From positions 1 to 63,260 of the forward strand of contig NZ_VFUA01000028.1 of the NCBI RefSeq assembly GCF_006440735.1: a DNA stretch of 63,260 nucleotides. Direction: 5' to 3'. This document shows positions 53,838-62,487 of the stretch, piece by piece. Both the position numbers and the translations under genes were made by a program. The stretch comes from Mesorhizobium sp. B2-7-1 (GTDB taxonomy: Bacteria; Pseudomonadota; Alphaproteobacteria; Rhizobiales; Rhizobiaceae). The notes under the pieces were generated by a model that had not been told where the DNA came from, did no database searches, and saw only the letters and a program-made list of their open reading frames with translations. The stretch's first letter is position 1. Every line of letters starts with the position of its first letter.

Positions 53838-56249
53838 TCACGATCGAGTGTCAATGCCGACGCTGAAGTCGACATTCTCCCAACGCATCGCCCCGGGCCA
53901 GAAAAAAGTGAAGACGATGGTGGTTCCCGGCTGCAGGCGGTTAACGGGCAAATCCACCAGATGGATGCCGAACGTATTTTCGACCGTCTTGCTGTCCTGC
54001 ACGGTCAGCCATTTGTCGGTGCTCCAATGGACGACGCCCCGCGCCGACAATTCGACGCGAAGCGCCTTGCCGGCCGGAATGGAGCGGATCTTGTGGTTGA
54101 AGCGCCATATCCGCAGCGGCGAGACCGTCTTGCCCTTGATATAGCGCTCGACGCCTTGCGGCGGCATGTCGAAGACGGCGCCGTCGCGCAGCGAGCGCAA
54201 CAGCTTGATGTGCTCGGCATGCGCCCAGACCAGCGGCATGGCGCTGCCGGAAGGGGCGCCCAGGCGCAATTCACGGTCCGGCATGTCGGGGCGATCCCAG
54301 ACCTGTTCCGGCAGCAGGCCGCCGACGCCGGCCGAGCGTTCGAAGGTTTCCAGCAGTTGCGCCGCTTTGTCCTTGCGGCCGGCGGCCAGCTCATAATGGG
54401 CGCGCTCGCCGGCGAGCAGCGGCCACGGTCGCCCCCGGCCGGTGCCGTCGAAGGGCGTGCCGTCCTCGTGCTCGCCATAGCCGTCGCCGGTATAGCGGTA
54501 CCAGAGTGGCCCTTGCGGCAGGTCGCAGCGCAACTCGGCATCGATCGCCTTGACCGTGTTCAGGATGCGCGGGTCGTCCGCGGCTCTCAGCCCGAAGCGC
54601 ACCAGCGCCAGGGCGTCCGGGCTGATGATTGCCTCGGCCGGCTTGTCGGTATCGCCCGGTGGCCGGTTCTTGATCGGCACGAAGCCGTCCTTGGGCGAGG
54701 CGGCGCTGCCATCGTCGGGCGGTGCGATGCGGACATAATAGCCTTCGATGCCTGCTCTCGCGCTTGCCTCGGTGCCGGTGACATAGGTCCAGCGCTCGAT
54801 CTGGTCGTTCCAGCAATCGGCGGTCTCGCGCAAATAGTTTGCCGGCTCATTCTTACCGAAGGCGTCCAGCATGTCGGCGGCTGCGAACAATGCGGCTATT
54901 TCCACAGCCAGCGTGAACGGGCTGTAGCCGGCGTCCTCTTCCCAGCGATCCTCGCCGGTGACCGGGCCGTTGCGCACGACGTAGGAGGCCGCATTCTCGA
55001 TCATCGGCAGGAAGTCGGCGAGCTTCGACTTCGGCAGGTGGCCGGCGCGGCGCAAGGCGTCGGCAAGCAGCAGCGGAAAGGCGCATTCGTCCATCTGGAT
55101 GCCGGGCCAATAGGCCGTGCCGTCGGACCAGACATTCTGCGGCCAGTGGCCGTCGGGTTGCTGGATCGCGCGCAGATAGGTGAGGATCTGCAGCGCCTGC
55201 CTGGCGTCGCCCGCGGCGAGGAAGCCGCCCGCCGTCTCGACAAGGTCGCGCGGCCAGATGAGGTGATAGCCGCCGAGGTCGTCGTCGCCCTTGTTGAAGC
55301 CCCATGGGATCGACAGGCTGGCGACGGCGGCGCCAGGCCTCGCGATCGACAGATGTGTCGCAAGCACCGCCGTGCTGGCGCGGTAGGTGTTCAGACCGGA
55401 GGCAGCATGGCGGTCGAGTTTTTCCAGCCCTGCCTGGAATGCCCGCCAGTTGTCGACATAGGTTTTCGCGGCCGGCTCGAAACCCTGTTTCAGGCTTGCA
55501 AGCGCAAGGTCGGCGGCTTCCTCCGGCGAAGCGCCGAAGCCGAGCGCCAGCAGGGCAACCGCCTTGCCGGCCGAAAAGCCGATCTCGCCGGTCAGCGCGA
55601 CATTGCCGTTTTCCGCTGCCTGGCAGGAAGGATCGAGCGCGCCGTTGTCGTGCAGCTGCTGCCAGCCGTCGGAAAAGCCGACATAGCCGGCCGAGCAGGC
55701 GCCCCAGGGCAAGGAGGAGGCGAGCGCGAGCGAGACGCCGCGTCCGGTGGCAAAGAGAAGGCGCTGCCCCTTGTGCTCCCCGATCCAGGCGGTGTTGCCC
55801 ATGCCGGCGTTGACGAGATGCGGGGCCAGCAGCGCGTAGACGCGATAGTCGGCCGCCCGGTCCTTGAGGACGGTGAAACGCACTTCTTGCAGCAAGACAG
55901 GTCGTTTCGAATCCGTAACGATGCGCTTCTCGATCCGGTAGGCGCCGTCGGAAGCGGTGTTGGTCAGCCGGTAGCCGGGGACGCCGTCCTCGAAAGGTTC
56001 GATGGTGTGTGCCGCATCGCGCTTCTCTTCGGAAAAATAACCGCCTGGACCGGTGACGATCAGCCCCAGGTCGCGCGTGCAAGCGCTGTCGAGGCGCGGA
56101 TAATAGAGTTCGTTCAAAATGCCATGGCTGATGGTGAACCAGAGCCGGCTTTTTGCCGAAAGCGCGGTGCCGACGCCGCTTTTGGCGCTTGATGTCCAGC
56201 GCGCCGGAATCCCGGGCGCGCCCTTTGCAACGGTCGGCGTCACTGCCAT
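53838..56249 (-). CDS. GH15 glucan 1,4-alpha-glucosidase (glucoamylase/glucodextranase type)
   Basis: 803 residues. An N-terminal beta-sandwich (residues ~1-270), an (alpha/alpha)6 barrel (~290-680) and a C-terminal domain. Catalytic parts are WGFNKGDDDLGGYHLIWPRD, the acid region WEEDAGYSPFTLAVEIA, and the base in GGLLPEQVWDRPDMP. It removes glucose from the ends of alpha-glucans; trehalase-type activity also occurs in GH15. No signal peptide is seen, so it acts inside the cell. AGGAGG lies upstream of ATG 56249. First gene of the glucose-handling set. Confidence 0.92.
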   Translation of the reverse strand: MAVTPTVAKGAPGIPARWTSSAKSGVGTALSAKSRLWFTISHGILNELYYPRLDSACTRDLGLIVTGPGGYFSEEKRDAAHTIEPFEDGVPGYRLTNTASDGAYRIEKRIVTDSKRPVLLQEVRFTVLKDRAADYRVYALLAPHLVNAGMGNTAWIGEHKGQRLLFATGRGVSLALASSLPWGACSAGYVGFSDGWQQLHDNGALDPSCQAAENGNVALTGEIGFSAGKAVALLALGFGASPEEAADLALASLKQGFEPAAKTYVDNWRAFQAGLEKLDRHAASGLNTYRASTAVLATHLSIARPGAAVASLSIPWGFNKGDDDLGGYHLIWPRDLVETAGGFLAAGDARQALQILTYLRAIQQPDGHWPQNVWSDGTAYWPGIQMDECAFPLLLADALRRAGHLPKSKLADFLPMIENAASYVVRNGPVTGEDRWEEDAGYSPFTLAVEIAALFAAADMLDAFGKNEPANYLRETADCWNDQIERWTYVTGTEASARAGIEGYYVRIAPPDDGSAASPKDGFVPIKNRPPGDTDKPAEAIISPDALALVRFGLRAADDPRILNTVKAIDAELRCDLPQGPLWYRYTGDGYGEHEDGTPFDGTGRGRPWPLLAGERAHYELAAGRKDKAAQLLETFERSAGVGGLLPEQVWDRPDMPDRELRLGAPSGSAMPLVWAHAEHIKLLRSLRDGAVFDMPPQGVERYIKGKTVSPLRIWRFNHKIRSIPAGKALRVELSARGVVHWSTDKWLTVQDSKTVENTFGIHLVDLPVNRLQPGTTIVFTFFWPGAMRWENVDFSVGIDTRS

Positions 56250-56445
56250 GCATTGGCCTCCTGCCACGTTCCTAGACCAGGAGTCGCCGCCTTTTCAATC
56301 GTGGCACCGCAAGTTGATCGTGGCAGCGCCAATGCTTTGCAGTTGACAGCTTGCGGTTCCTCTGAATTTGTCTGACAATAGATAAAAAACAGGGAATAAG
56401 CGTTACGACCATCCGTCAAGCCCAGCAAACTCGGGAGGAACCGAC

Positions 56446-57462
56446 ATGAAGAAACTGCTCGTATTGAGTGCATTTGCGGCGATGCTCGCCTCGGGCACCG
56501 CGCTTGCCGACACCAGCGGCAAGAAGATCGCCTTCTCCAACAATTATGCCGGCAATTCGTGGCGCCAGGCGATGCTCGACAGCTACGGCATCGTCACGAA
56601 GAAGGCAGTCGACGACAAGATCGTCGGCGCGGCGGACGTCTTCACCACCGCCGACAAGGAAGTGCCGACCCAGGCCGCCCAGGTGCAGAACCTGATCCTG
56701 CAGGGCTATGACGCCATCGTCATCAACGCCGCTTCGCCGGATGCGCTGAACGGCGCCATCAAGCAGGCCTGCGATGCCGGCATCACCGTCGTCTCCTTCG
56801 ACGGTACCGTCACCGAGCCCTGCGCCTACCGCGTCGTCGTCGACTTCAAGGACATGGGCAAGCAGGAAGTCGAGCAGATGGCCAAGTTCCAGCCCAAGGG
56901 CGGCAATCTGCTGGAAATCCGTGGTCTTGCCGGCACCTCGATCGACGATGCCATCCATGCCGGCATCCTCGAAGGCGTCGCCGCCCATCCGGAGTTTAAA
57001 ATCGTTGGTTCCGTGACCGGCGACTGGGACCAGACCACGGCGCAGAAGGCGGTGGCGACCATCCTGCCGTCGCTGCCCGATGTCGTCGGCATCGTCGACC
57101 AGGGCGGCGACGGCTATGGCGCCGCGCAAGCCTTCGCCGCCGCCGGCAAGCCGCGCCCGACCATCATCATGGGCAACCGCCAGGACGAGCTGAAGTGGTG
57201 GAAGGAACAGAAGGAGAAGGACGGTTACAAGACCTGGTCGGCCTCGATCGCGCCCGGCGTGTCGACGCTGGCCTTCTGGGTGGCGCAGCAGGTGCTCGAC
57301 GGCCGCAAGGACATCCCGCATGACCTGCTGGTTCCGTATCTGGCCTTCACCCAGGACGATTTCGAGGCCGCGCTGCCGAACATCAAGGAAGGCGGCGTCG
57401 CCACCCACGAGTACACGCAGGAAGACGCCATCGCGGCGATCAAGGCCAACATCAAGCAATAG
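56446..57462 (+). CDS. Sugar ABC transporter substrate-binding protein
   Basis: 338 residues. Signal peptide MKKLLVLSAFAAMLASGTAL with cleavage near ALA. The mature part is a periplasmic type-I binding protein (KIAFSNNYAGNSWRQAMLDS, QGYDAIVINAASPDALNGAI, GITVVSFDGTVTEP). It captures a sugar or related ligand for the ABC importer that follows. The ligand cannot be named. Divergent from the GH15 gene across 196 bp. Confidence 0.93.
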   Translation: MKKLLVLSAFAAMLASGTALADTSGKKIAFSNNYAGNSWRQAMLDSYGIVTKKAVDDKIVGAADVFTTADKEVPTQAAQVQNLILQGYDAIVINAASPDALNGAIKQACDAGITVVSFDGTVTEPCAYRVVVDFKDMGKQEVEQMAKFQPKGGNLLEIRGLAGTSIDDAIHAGILEGVAAHPEFKIVGSVTGDWDQTTAQKAVATILPSLPDVVGIVDQGGDGYGAAQAFAAAGKPRPTIIMGNRQDELKWWKEQKEKDGYKTWSASIAPGVSTLAFWVAQQVLDGRKDIPHDLLVPYLAFTQDDFEAALPNIKEGGVATHEYTQEDAIAAIKANIKQ

Positions 57463-57465
57463 AGT

Positions 57466-57559
57466 ATGATCCCGAAAAGTGTTCGGCGGTTTTCGGAAAA
57501 GATCATGCTCAAGCAGCAGACGAAGTGGGGTGACGTTTCGAAGAAAGGTCATCCCACTT
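57466..57559. repeat. Palindromic element and hairpin between substrate-binding and ATPase genes
   Basis: ATGATCCCGAAAAGTG and TTTTCGGAAAAGATCATG (57466-57508) form a rhizobial-type palindrome. A second hairpin, AAGTGGGGTGAC with GTCATCCCACTT (57523-57559), pairs over 12 bp with one G-U. They begin four bases after the binding-protein stop and may raise its mRNA level over the transporter genes. Confidence 0.7.
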
Positions 57560-57603
57560 TGGGCGCGTTGCCGTCCGCATCGCCAACCGGATAAAAGTTG
57601 AGG

Positions 57604-59067
57604 ATGCTTCAGGCTATTGCAGACATCGTCAGGCTGGACGGCGCCGAAAAGCATTTCGGCGCCGTTCGGGCGCTTAACGGCGTCGACTTCCATGTCGGCG
57701 CCGGCGAATGCGTCGGGCTGGTCGGGCATAACGGCGCCGGCAAGTCGACGCTCATGCATATGGTGGCGGGCACGCTGCGGCCGGATGGCGGGCAGATCGC
57801 CGTGCGCGGCAACCAGGAGGCAAGCTATTCGGTGGCACGCGCGCTCGAGCTCGGCATACGCTGCGTCTTCCAGGAATTGTCGCTCTGCCCCAATCTCAGC
57901 GTCGCCGAGAACACCCGCATCAATCATCCCTCGCTCGCCGGTTTCGGCTGGCGGCGCAGAGCTGCCGATCTCATCCGCGCCAAGCTCGACGAAATCTTCC
58001 CGGACCACGGCATTTCGGCGGACGACATCGCCGGCGACCTTTCGATCGGCAGGCGGCAGATGGTCGAGGTGGCGCGCGCCTTCACGCTGACCCGCGAGCC
58101 GCTGCACCTGGTCATCCTCGACGAGCCGACCTCTTCGCTCGACGCGCATACGGCGGGGCAGTTGCTTTCCTTCGTACGCCGTTTCGTCGAAAAGGGCGGC
58201 AGCTGCATCCTGATCTCGCATGTGCTGGGCGAGGTGCTGCAGAACGCCGACCGCATCGTGGTGATGCGCGACGGCAAGGTGGTCGCGGCGGATGCCGCCA
58301 GCGCCTTCGATCGCGATAAGCTGGTCGCCGCCATGGGCGGCGCCGAAGGGCATCACAAGGCCGCCGCCGAGGCCCGCAAGAGCGAGCCCGGCGCGCTCAG
58401 GGTGCGGGCGCGCGCGGTCAGGCAGCAGGACGATAAGGAACTTGTCGCCCGCGCCGGCGAGATCATCGGCCTCACCGGGCTTGCCGGCCACGGCCAGACC
58501 GACCTTTTGCTGGCGATCTTCTCGGCCGCCTCCCGCGCCAAGGCCGGCATCGAGGTGACGGCGCCGGTCGCGCTGGTCGCCGGCGACCGCCAGTCGGACG
58601 GCATCTTTTCGCAATGGTCGATCGCGCAGAATATCGGCATCCGCTCGCTGGCCCGCCTGCGCAGCGGACTGCTGATCTCGCCGCAGCGCGAGGCGGAGCT
58701 CGCCGAATTCTGGAAGCAGAAGATCGGCATCCGGACGCCGGACATGAACAACAACATCTTCTCGCTGTCGGGCGGCAACCAGCAGAAGGCGCTGTTTGCC
58801 CGCGCGCTCGGTTCCGACGCCGAGATCGTGCTGATGGACGACCCGATGCGCGGCGTCGACATCGGCACCAAGCTCGAAGTCTACGACCTCGTGCGCGAGG
58901 AGGCCGCCAAGGGCCGAACCTTCCTCTGGTACACAACCGAGACCGAAGAGCTCGACAATTGCGACCATGTCTATGTCTTCAAGAACGGTCGCATCGTCGC
59001 CAATCTGCGGCGCGACGAGCTGACGGAGGAAAAGATCATCCAGTCCTCGTTCGGCGATGCGGCCTGA
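57604..59067 (+). CDS. Sugar ABC transporter ATP-binding protein (double)
   Basis: 487 residues with two fused ATPase halves, as in MglA/RbsA. The first half has Walker [13 protein letters not shown] and [12 protein letters not shown] as Walker B. The second has a non-canonical Walker A ([12 protein letters not shown]) and a full signature [15 protein letters not shown], typical of this type. It powers uptake by the two permeases that follow. Start at ATG 57604; a TTG two codons earlier is possible. Confidence 0.93.
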   Translation: MLQAIADIVRLDGAEKHFGAVRALNGVDFHVGAGECVGLVGHNGAGKSTLMHMVAGTLRPDGGQIAVRGNQEASYSVARALELGIRCVFQELSLCPNLSVAENTRINHPSLAGFGWRRRAADLIRAKLDEIFPDHGISADDIAGDLSIGRRQMVEVARAFTLTREPLHLVILDEPTSSLDAHTAGQLLSFVRRFVEKGGSCILISHVLGEVLQNADRIVVMRDGKVVAADAASAFDRDKLVAAMGGAEGHHKAAAEARKSEPGALRVRARAVRQQDDKELVARAGEIIGLTGLAGHGQTDLLLAIFSAASRAKAGIEVTAPVALVAGDRQSDGIFSQWSIAQNIGIRSLARLRSGLLISPQREAELAEFWKQKIGIRTPDMNNNIFSLSGGNQQKALFARALGSDAEIVLMDDPMRGVDIGTKLEVYDLVREEAAKGRTFLWYTTETEELDNCDHVYVFKNGRIVANLRRDELTEEKIIQSSFGDAA

Positions 59068-59068
59068 G

Positions 59069-60046
59069 ATGACGGCGATCGCTCCCGGCACCGTCCCGAA
59101 ATCCTCGCCGCGCGGCAGCGCCGCCCGGGCGCGCATGCTGCGCGGCCTTTTGCCGGCTTTGTCGCTGGCGCTGGTGCTGATTGCGATCGCCTGGCTCAAC
59201 CCGCGCGCCATCAGCTATTTCGGCTTCAACCTGATGCTCAACCTGGCGATCCCGATCGCGCTGGCGACGATCGCGCAGATGTTCGTCATCGCCGGCAACG
59301 AGCTCGACCTGTCGATCGGCACGTTTGTCGGCTTCGTCGGCTGCGTCACCGCGACATGGCTGAGGGATGCGACGCTCATCGGCATCGTGGTGCTCATCGG
59401 CTCGATCGGCGTCTATGCGCTGCTCGGCGCGCTGATCCACCTGCGCAATTTGCCGTCGATCGTGGTGACGCTCGGCATGAGCTTCGTCTGGCAGGGTCTT
59501 GCCATCCTCGTGCTGCCCAAGCCGGGCGGCAAGGCGCCGGACTGGCTGCTTGCGATCATGTCCTTCAAGCCGCCTTACATCCCGTTCCCGATCCTGGCGG
59601 CGCTGCTGATCGCCGCGGTCGTGCATTTCGGGCTGATGCGCACGTCCTACGGCGTCATCCTGCGCGGTTCCGGCGGCAACGCCGCGGCGCTGAGGCGCGC
59701 CGGCTGGTCGCTGCTCAGGACCAAGGTCGCGCTGTTCGCGCTGACTGGCCTGTTCGGCGTGCTTTCCGGCATGGCGCTGATCGGCATCACCACCTCGGCC
59801 GACGCCAATATCGGCAATGGCTACACGCTGCTTTCGATCGCCGGCGTCATTCTCGGCGGCGGCGAGTTCGTCGGCGGCCGGGTGTCGCCGATCGGCGCGG
59901 TGCTCGGCGCGCTGACGCTGGCGCTGGCCGCCTCGCCGCTCTTGACCTTCATGCACATCCCGCCCGACTGGCAGGTGGCGGCCAATGGCGCGATCCTGAT
60001 CATCGTGCTGGCGGCGCGGGTGCTGATCAGCCGCAGGGAGCGGTAG
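59069..60046 (+). CDS. Sugar ABC transporter permease 1
   Basis: 325 residues with 8-10 membrane helices of the BPD_transp_2 type. FVIAGNELDLSIGTFVGFVG is the conserved motif near helix 3, and LRGSGGNAAALRRAGWSLLR is the coupling-helix region. The start at 59069 lies one base after the ATPase stop; an overlapping ATG at 59057 is possible. Confidence 0.92.
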   Translation: MTAIAPGTVPKSSPRGSAARARMLRGLLPALSLALVLIAIAWLNPRAISYFGFNLMLNLAIPIALATIAQMFVIAGNELDLSIGTFVGFVGCVTATWLRDATLIGIVVLIGSIGVYALLGALIHLRNLPSIVVTLGMSFVWQGLAILVLPKPGGKAPDWLLAIMSFKPPYIPFPILAALLIAAVVHFGLMRTSYGVILRGSGGNAAALRRAGWSLLRTKVALFALTGLFGVLSGMALIGITTSADANIGNGYTLLSIAGVILGGGEFVGGRVSPIGAVLGALTLALAASPLLTFMHIPPDWQVAANGAILIIVLAARVLISRRER

Positions 60047-60049
60047 GCG

Positions 60050-60997
60050 ATGGCCTCGTTGCGTATGGTGCTTGAAAAGCCCTGGCTCTGGTCCTTCGTC
60101 GGCGCGTTGGTCGTCTGGCTGGCAACGATTGCCTTCACCGGCGGCTACGGCGCCGGCGGCATGGTCACGGCGGCGCTTTCGCTGGCCGTCTTCACCGTCA
60201 TCGTCGGCGTCGGCCAGATGTTCGTCATCACGCTGGGGCCCGGCAATGTCGACCTGTCGTTGCCGGCCAATATCGGGCTGGCAAGCGCGGTCGCCATGAA
60301 GGTGATGGGCGGCAGCGACGCCATGATCGTCGTCGGGCTATTGGCGGCACTCGCCTGCGGCGCGGCGATCGGCGCCATCAACTATCTGTTGATCCGGGCG
60401 CTGCGCATCCCGCCGATCATCGCCACGCTGTCGGCGAGCTTCATCATCCAGTCGGTCGACATCAGCTACGGACGCGGTCTGCAGATCAAGCCGCCGCCGG
60501 GTTTCGCCGACTTCACCAACTGGCAGGTGCTGGGCGTTCCGGTGCTGGCGATGCTGACGGTGGTCTTCACGATCGGCGCGGCACTTGCGCTGCAGCGCAT
60601 GATCTACGGCCGCTCGGTGCTGGCGATCGGGCAGAACATCCGCGCCGCCTGGCTCGCCGGCGTCAATGTCGGCCGCATCCGCTTCCTCACCTACACGCTG
60701 TGCGGCGCGCTGGGCGGCATCGACGGCGCGCTGCTTGCCGGCTATTTCCGCGGCGCCAACGTCGATATCGGCAACGAATACCTGCTGGCCTCGATCGCGG
60801 TCGTGGTCATCGGCGGCACGTCGGTCGCCGGGGGCAAGGCGAACGTGCCGGGCGTTTGGGGCGCCGGCCTGTTCCTGGTGCTTCTGCTCACCATGCTCAA
60901 CACCTTCGGCGTCAGCGCCGGCGTGCGGCTGGTGCTGACGGGGTTGATCATCGTCGGGGTGATCACCGCGGCGGGCGGCGAGAAGCCGGTGCGATAA
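60050..60997 (+). CDS. Sugar ABC transporter permease 2
   Basis: 315 residues, same fold as the gene before. FVITLGPGNVDLSLPANIGL is the signature; AIGQNIRAAWLAGVNVGRIR is the coupling region; VIGGTSVAGGKANVPGVWGA follows. The two permeases likely form a heterodimer. It starts three bases after permease 1. Confidence 0.92.
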   Translation: MASLRMVLEKPWLWSFVGALVVWLATIAFTGGYGAGGMVTAALSLAVFTVIVGVGQMFVITLGPGNVDLSLPANIGLASAVAMKVMGGSDAMIVVGLLAALACGAAIGAINYLLIRALRIPPIIATLSASFIIQSVDISYGRGLQIKPPPGFADFTNWQVLGVPVLAMLTVVFTIGAALALQRMIYGRSVLAIGQNIRAAWLAGVNVGRIRFLTYTLCGALGGIDGALLAGYFRGANVDIGNEYLLASIAVVVIGGTSVAGGKANVPGVWGAGLFLVLLLTMLNTFGVSAGVRLVLTGLIIVGVITAAGGEKPVR

Positions 60998-61008
60998 GCG
61001 CCTCCGCC

Positions 61009-61542
61009 CTACTTAGCCGCCTTGGCCCGGGCGATCGCGTCGACGATCATCTTCTTGGCGTATTTGGAATCGTGCCAGCCCTCGATCCTGACCCATTTGC
61101 CGGGCTCGAGGTCCTTGTAATGCTCGAAGAAGTGCTGCACCTGCTGGCGCGTGATCTCGGGCAGTTGCGTGTATTCGGTGACGTTTTCATAACGCAGCGT
61201 CAGCTTCGGCGACGGCACGGCGATGATCTTTTCGTCCTGGCCGGCATTGTCTTCCATGATCAAGACGCCGATCGGCCGCACATTGATGACGCAGCCCGGC
61301 ACCAGCGCGCGCGTGTTGCAGACCAGGACGTCGATCGGGTCGCCGTCGCCCGACAGCGTGTGCGGCACGAAGCCGTAATTGCCGGGGTAGCGCATGGAGG
61401 TGTGCAGGAAGCGGTCGACGAACAAAGTGCCGGCCTCTTTGTCCATCTCGTATTTGATCGGCTCGCCGCCGATCGGCACCTCGATGATGACGTTGACGTC
61501 CTCAGGCGGGTTCTTTCCGGTGGCAATCGCTTCGATACGCAT
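61009..61542 (-). CDS. ppa: Inorganic pyrophosphatase
   Basis: 177 residues, family I. The metal motif [18 protein letters not shown] is intact. [20 protein letters not shown] and [17 protein letters not shown] are typical. It splits pyrophosphate to drive biosynthesis. GAGAGAGGGA lies upstream of ATG 61542. It is convergent with permease 2. Confidence 0.97.
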   Translation of the reverse strand: MRIEAIATGKNPPEDVNVIIEVPIGGEPIKYEMDKEAGTLFVDRFLHTSMRYPGNYGFVPHTLSGDGDPIDVLVCNTRALVPGCVINVRPIGVLIMEDNAGQDEKIIAVPSPKLTLRYENVTEYTQLPEITRQQVQHFFEHYKDLEPGKWVRIEGWHDSKYAKKMIVDAIARAKAAK

Positions 61543-61654
61543 CGCTAAAATCCCTCTCTCGATTGCAAACCCGATAGCGGGCCAAGCGTCATGGTGCAAT
61601 GCGGTGAATAGCACTGAACGCTAATGGAAACGCACAGTTTGTGATGGGCTGTAA

Positions 61655-61758
61655 CCTAAAGCGCGTCGCGATCTTTCAGATTCGCTCCTTGCGCTTTAGG
61701 CTTTTGATTTTGCGCATGTCTTTGCCCCGAAACCGGTTCCCACTTTCGGGAGACATGC
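61655..61758. repeat. Two adjacent palindromic elements
   Basis: CCTAAAGCGC (61655-61664) pairs with GCGCTTTAGG (61691-61700). Then GCATGTC (61714-61720) pairs with GACATGC (61752-61758), with CCGAAA/TTTCGG inside. This two-part form is common between rhizobial genes. It lies between ppa and the GNAT gene. Confidence 0.75.
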
Positions 61759-61769
61759 TTTAGGCGAAG

Positions 61770-62279
61770 CTAGTCATTCCAGACGAAAGCCACTTTCTTC
61801 AGCGCCTTCTGCTCGAAGACCTCGACGCCTTCGGCGATATCGCGGCCGCCATTGCCGGCATAGAAGGCCAGGGCGTTGTGGTTGTCTTCCAGCGCCCACA
61901 CCACCAGGCCGCGCAGGCCATGGTCGGCGAGGCGGGCCTTGGCTGCCTTGAACAGCCGGCTGCCGAGCCCGATGCCCTGATATTCCGGACGCAGGTAAAG
62001 CTCGTAGATCTCGCCCTGCTGCCTGAGCTCGCTGGCGCGGTTCTTGCCGATCGTGGCATAGCCGGCGACCGTTCCGCCGATCTCGACCACCAGCACGGTG
62101 GCCGCGCGGCGAATCGCGTTGGCCCACCAGTCGACGCCCCGACGGTTGATCATCGAGGTCAGCGTGCGGTGCGGGATGATGCCGGAATAGGCGCCGCGCC
62201 AGGCCTGCTGGTGCACCTCGGCGATGGCGCTAGCGTCGCGCGGCTCTGCCTTCCGGATGTCGATCGTCAGCGTGTTCAT
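61770..62279 (-). CDS. GNAT family N-acetyltransferase
   Basis: 169 residues. IDIRKAEPRDASAIAEVHQQ opens the fold. The acetyl-CoA loop is LRPEYQGIGLGSRLFKAAKA. LRGLVVWALEDNHNALAFYA ends the core. The substrate is unknown. A palindromic element family B arm lies upstream. Confidence 0.92.
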   Translation of the reverse strand: MNTLTIDIRKAEPRDASAIAEVHQQAWRGAYSGIIPHRTLTSMINRRGVDWWANAIRRAATVLVVEIGGTVAGYATIGKNRASELRQQGEIYELYLRPEYQGIGLGSRLFKAAKARLADHGLRGLVVWALEDNHNALAFYAGNGGRDIAEGVEVFEQKALKKVAFVWND

Positions 62280-62394
62280 GATTGGTTAACCATAAACCCG
62301 CACCGGCTGATTGCAAAGAGTCCGCCATACCCGTTCGGCGCTTTCGCACAGGCGAAAGGCGCATGGGCGGACAAGGCGTTCATTTCCGTGAAAT

Positions 62395-62487
62395 CGGCGC
62401 AAACGCCGGGGATTGGCTGGAGCCGCCCCAACCTCGTCATTCCATGGCGGAGCAAGGAGCGAAGCGACGCGGCGCAGACCATAGAAT
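62395..62487. repeat. Family B palindromic arm at an IS edge
   Basis: GGGGATTGGCTGGAGC, then CGTCATTCCATGGCGGAGCA, and GGAGCGAAGCGACGCGGCGC, ending AGACCATAGAAT. It matches the left side of the 6541 and 32588 elements. The match ends at about 62487, where the IS110/IS1111-type sequence appears to begin. Confidence 0.7.
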
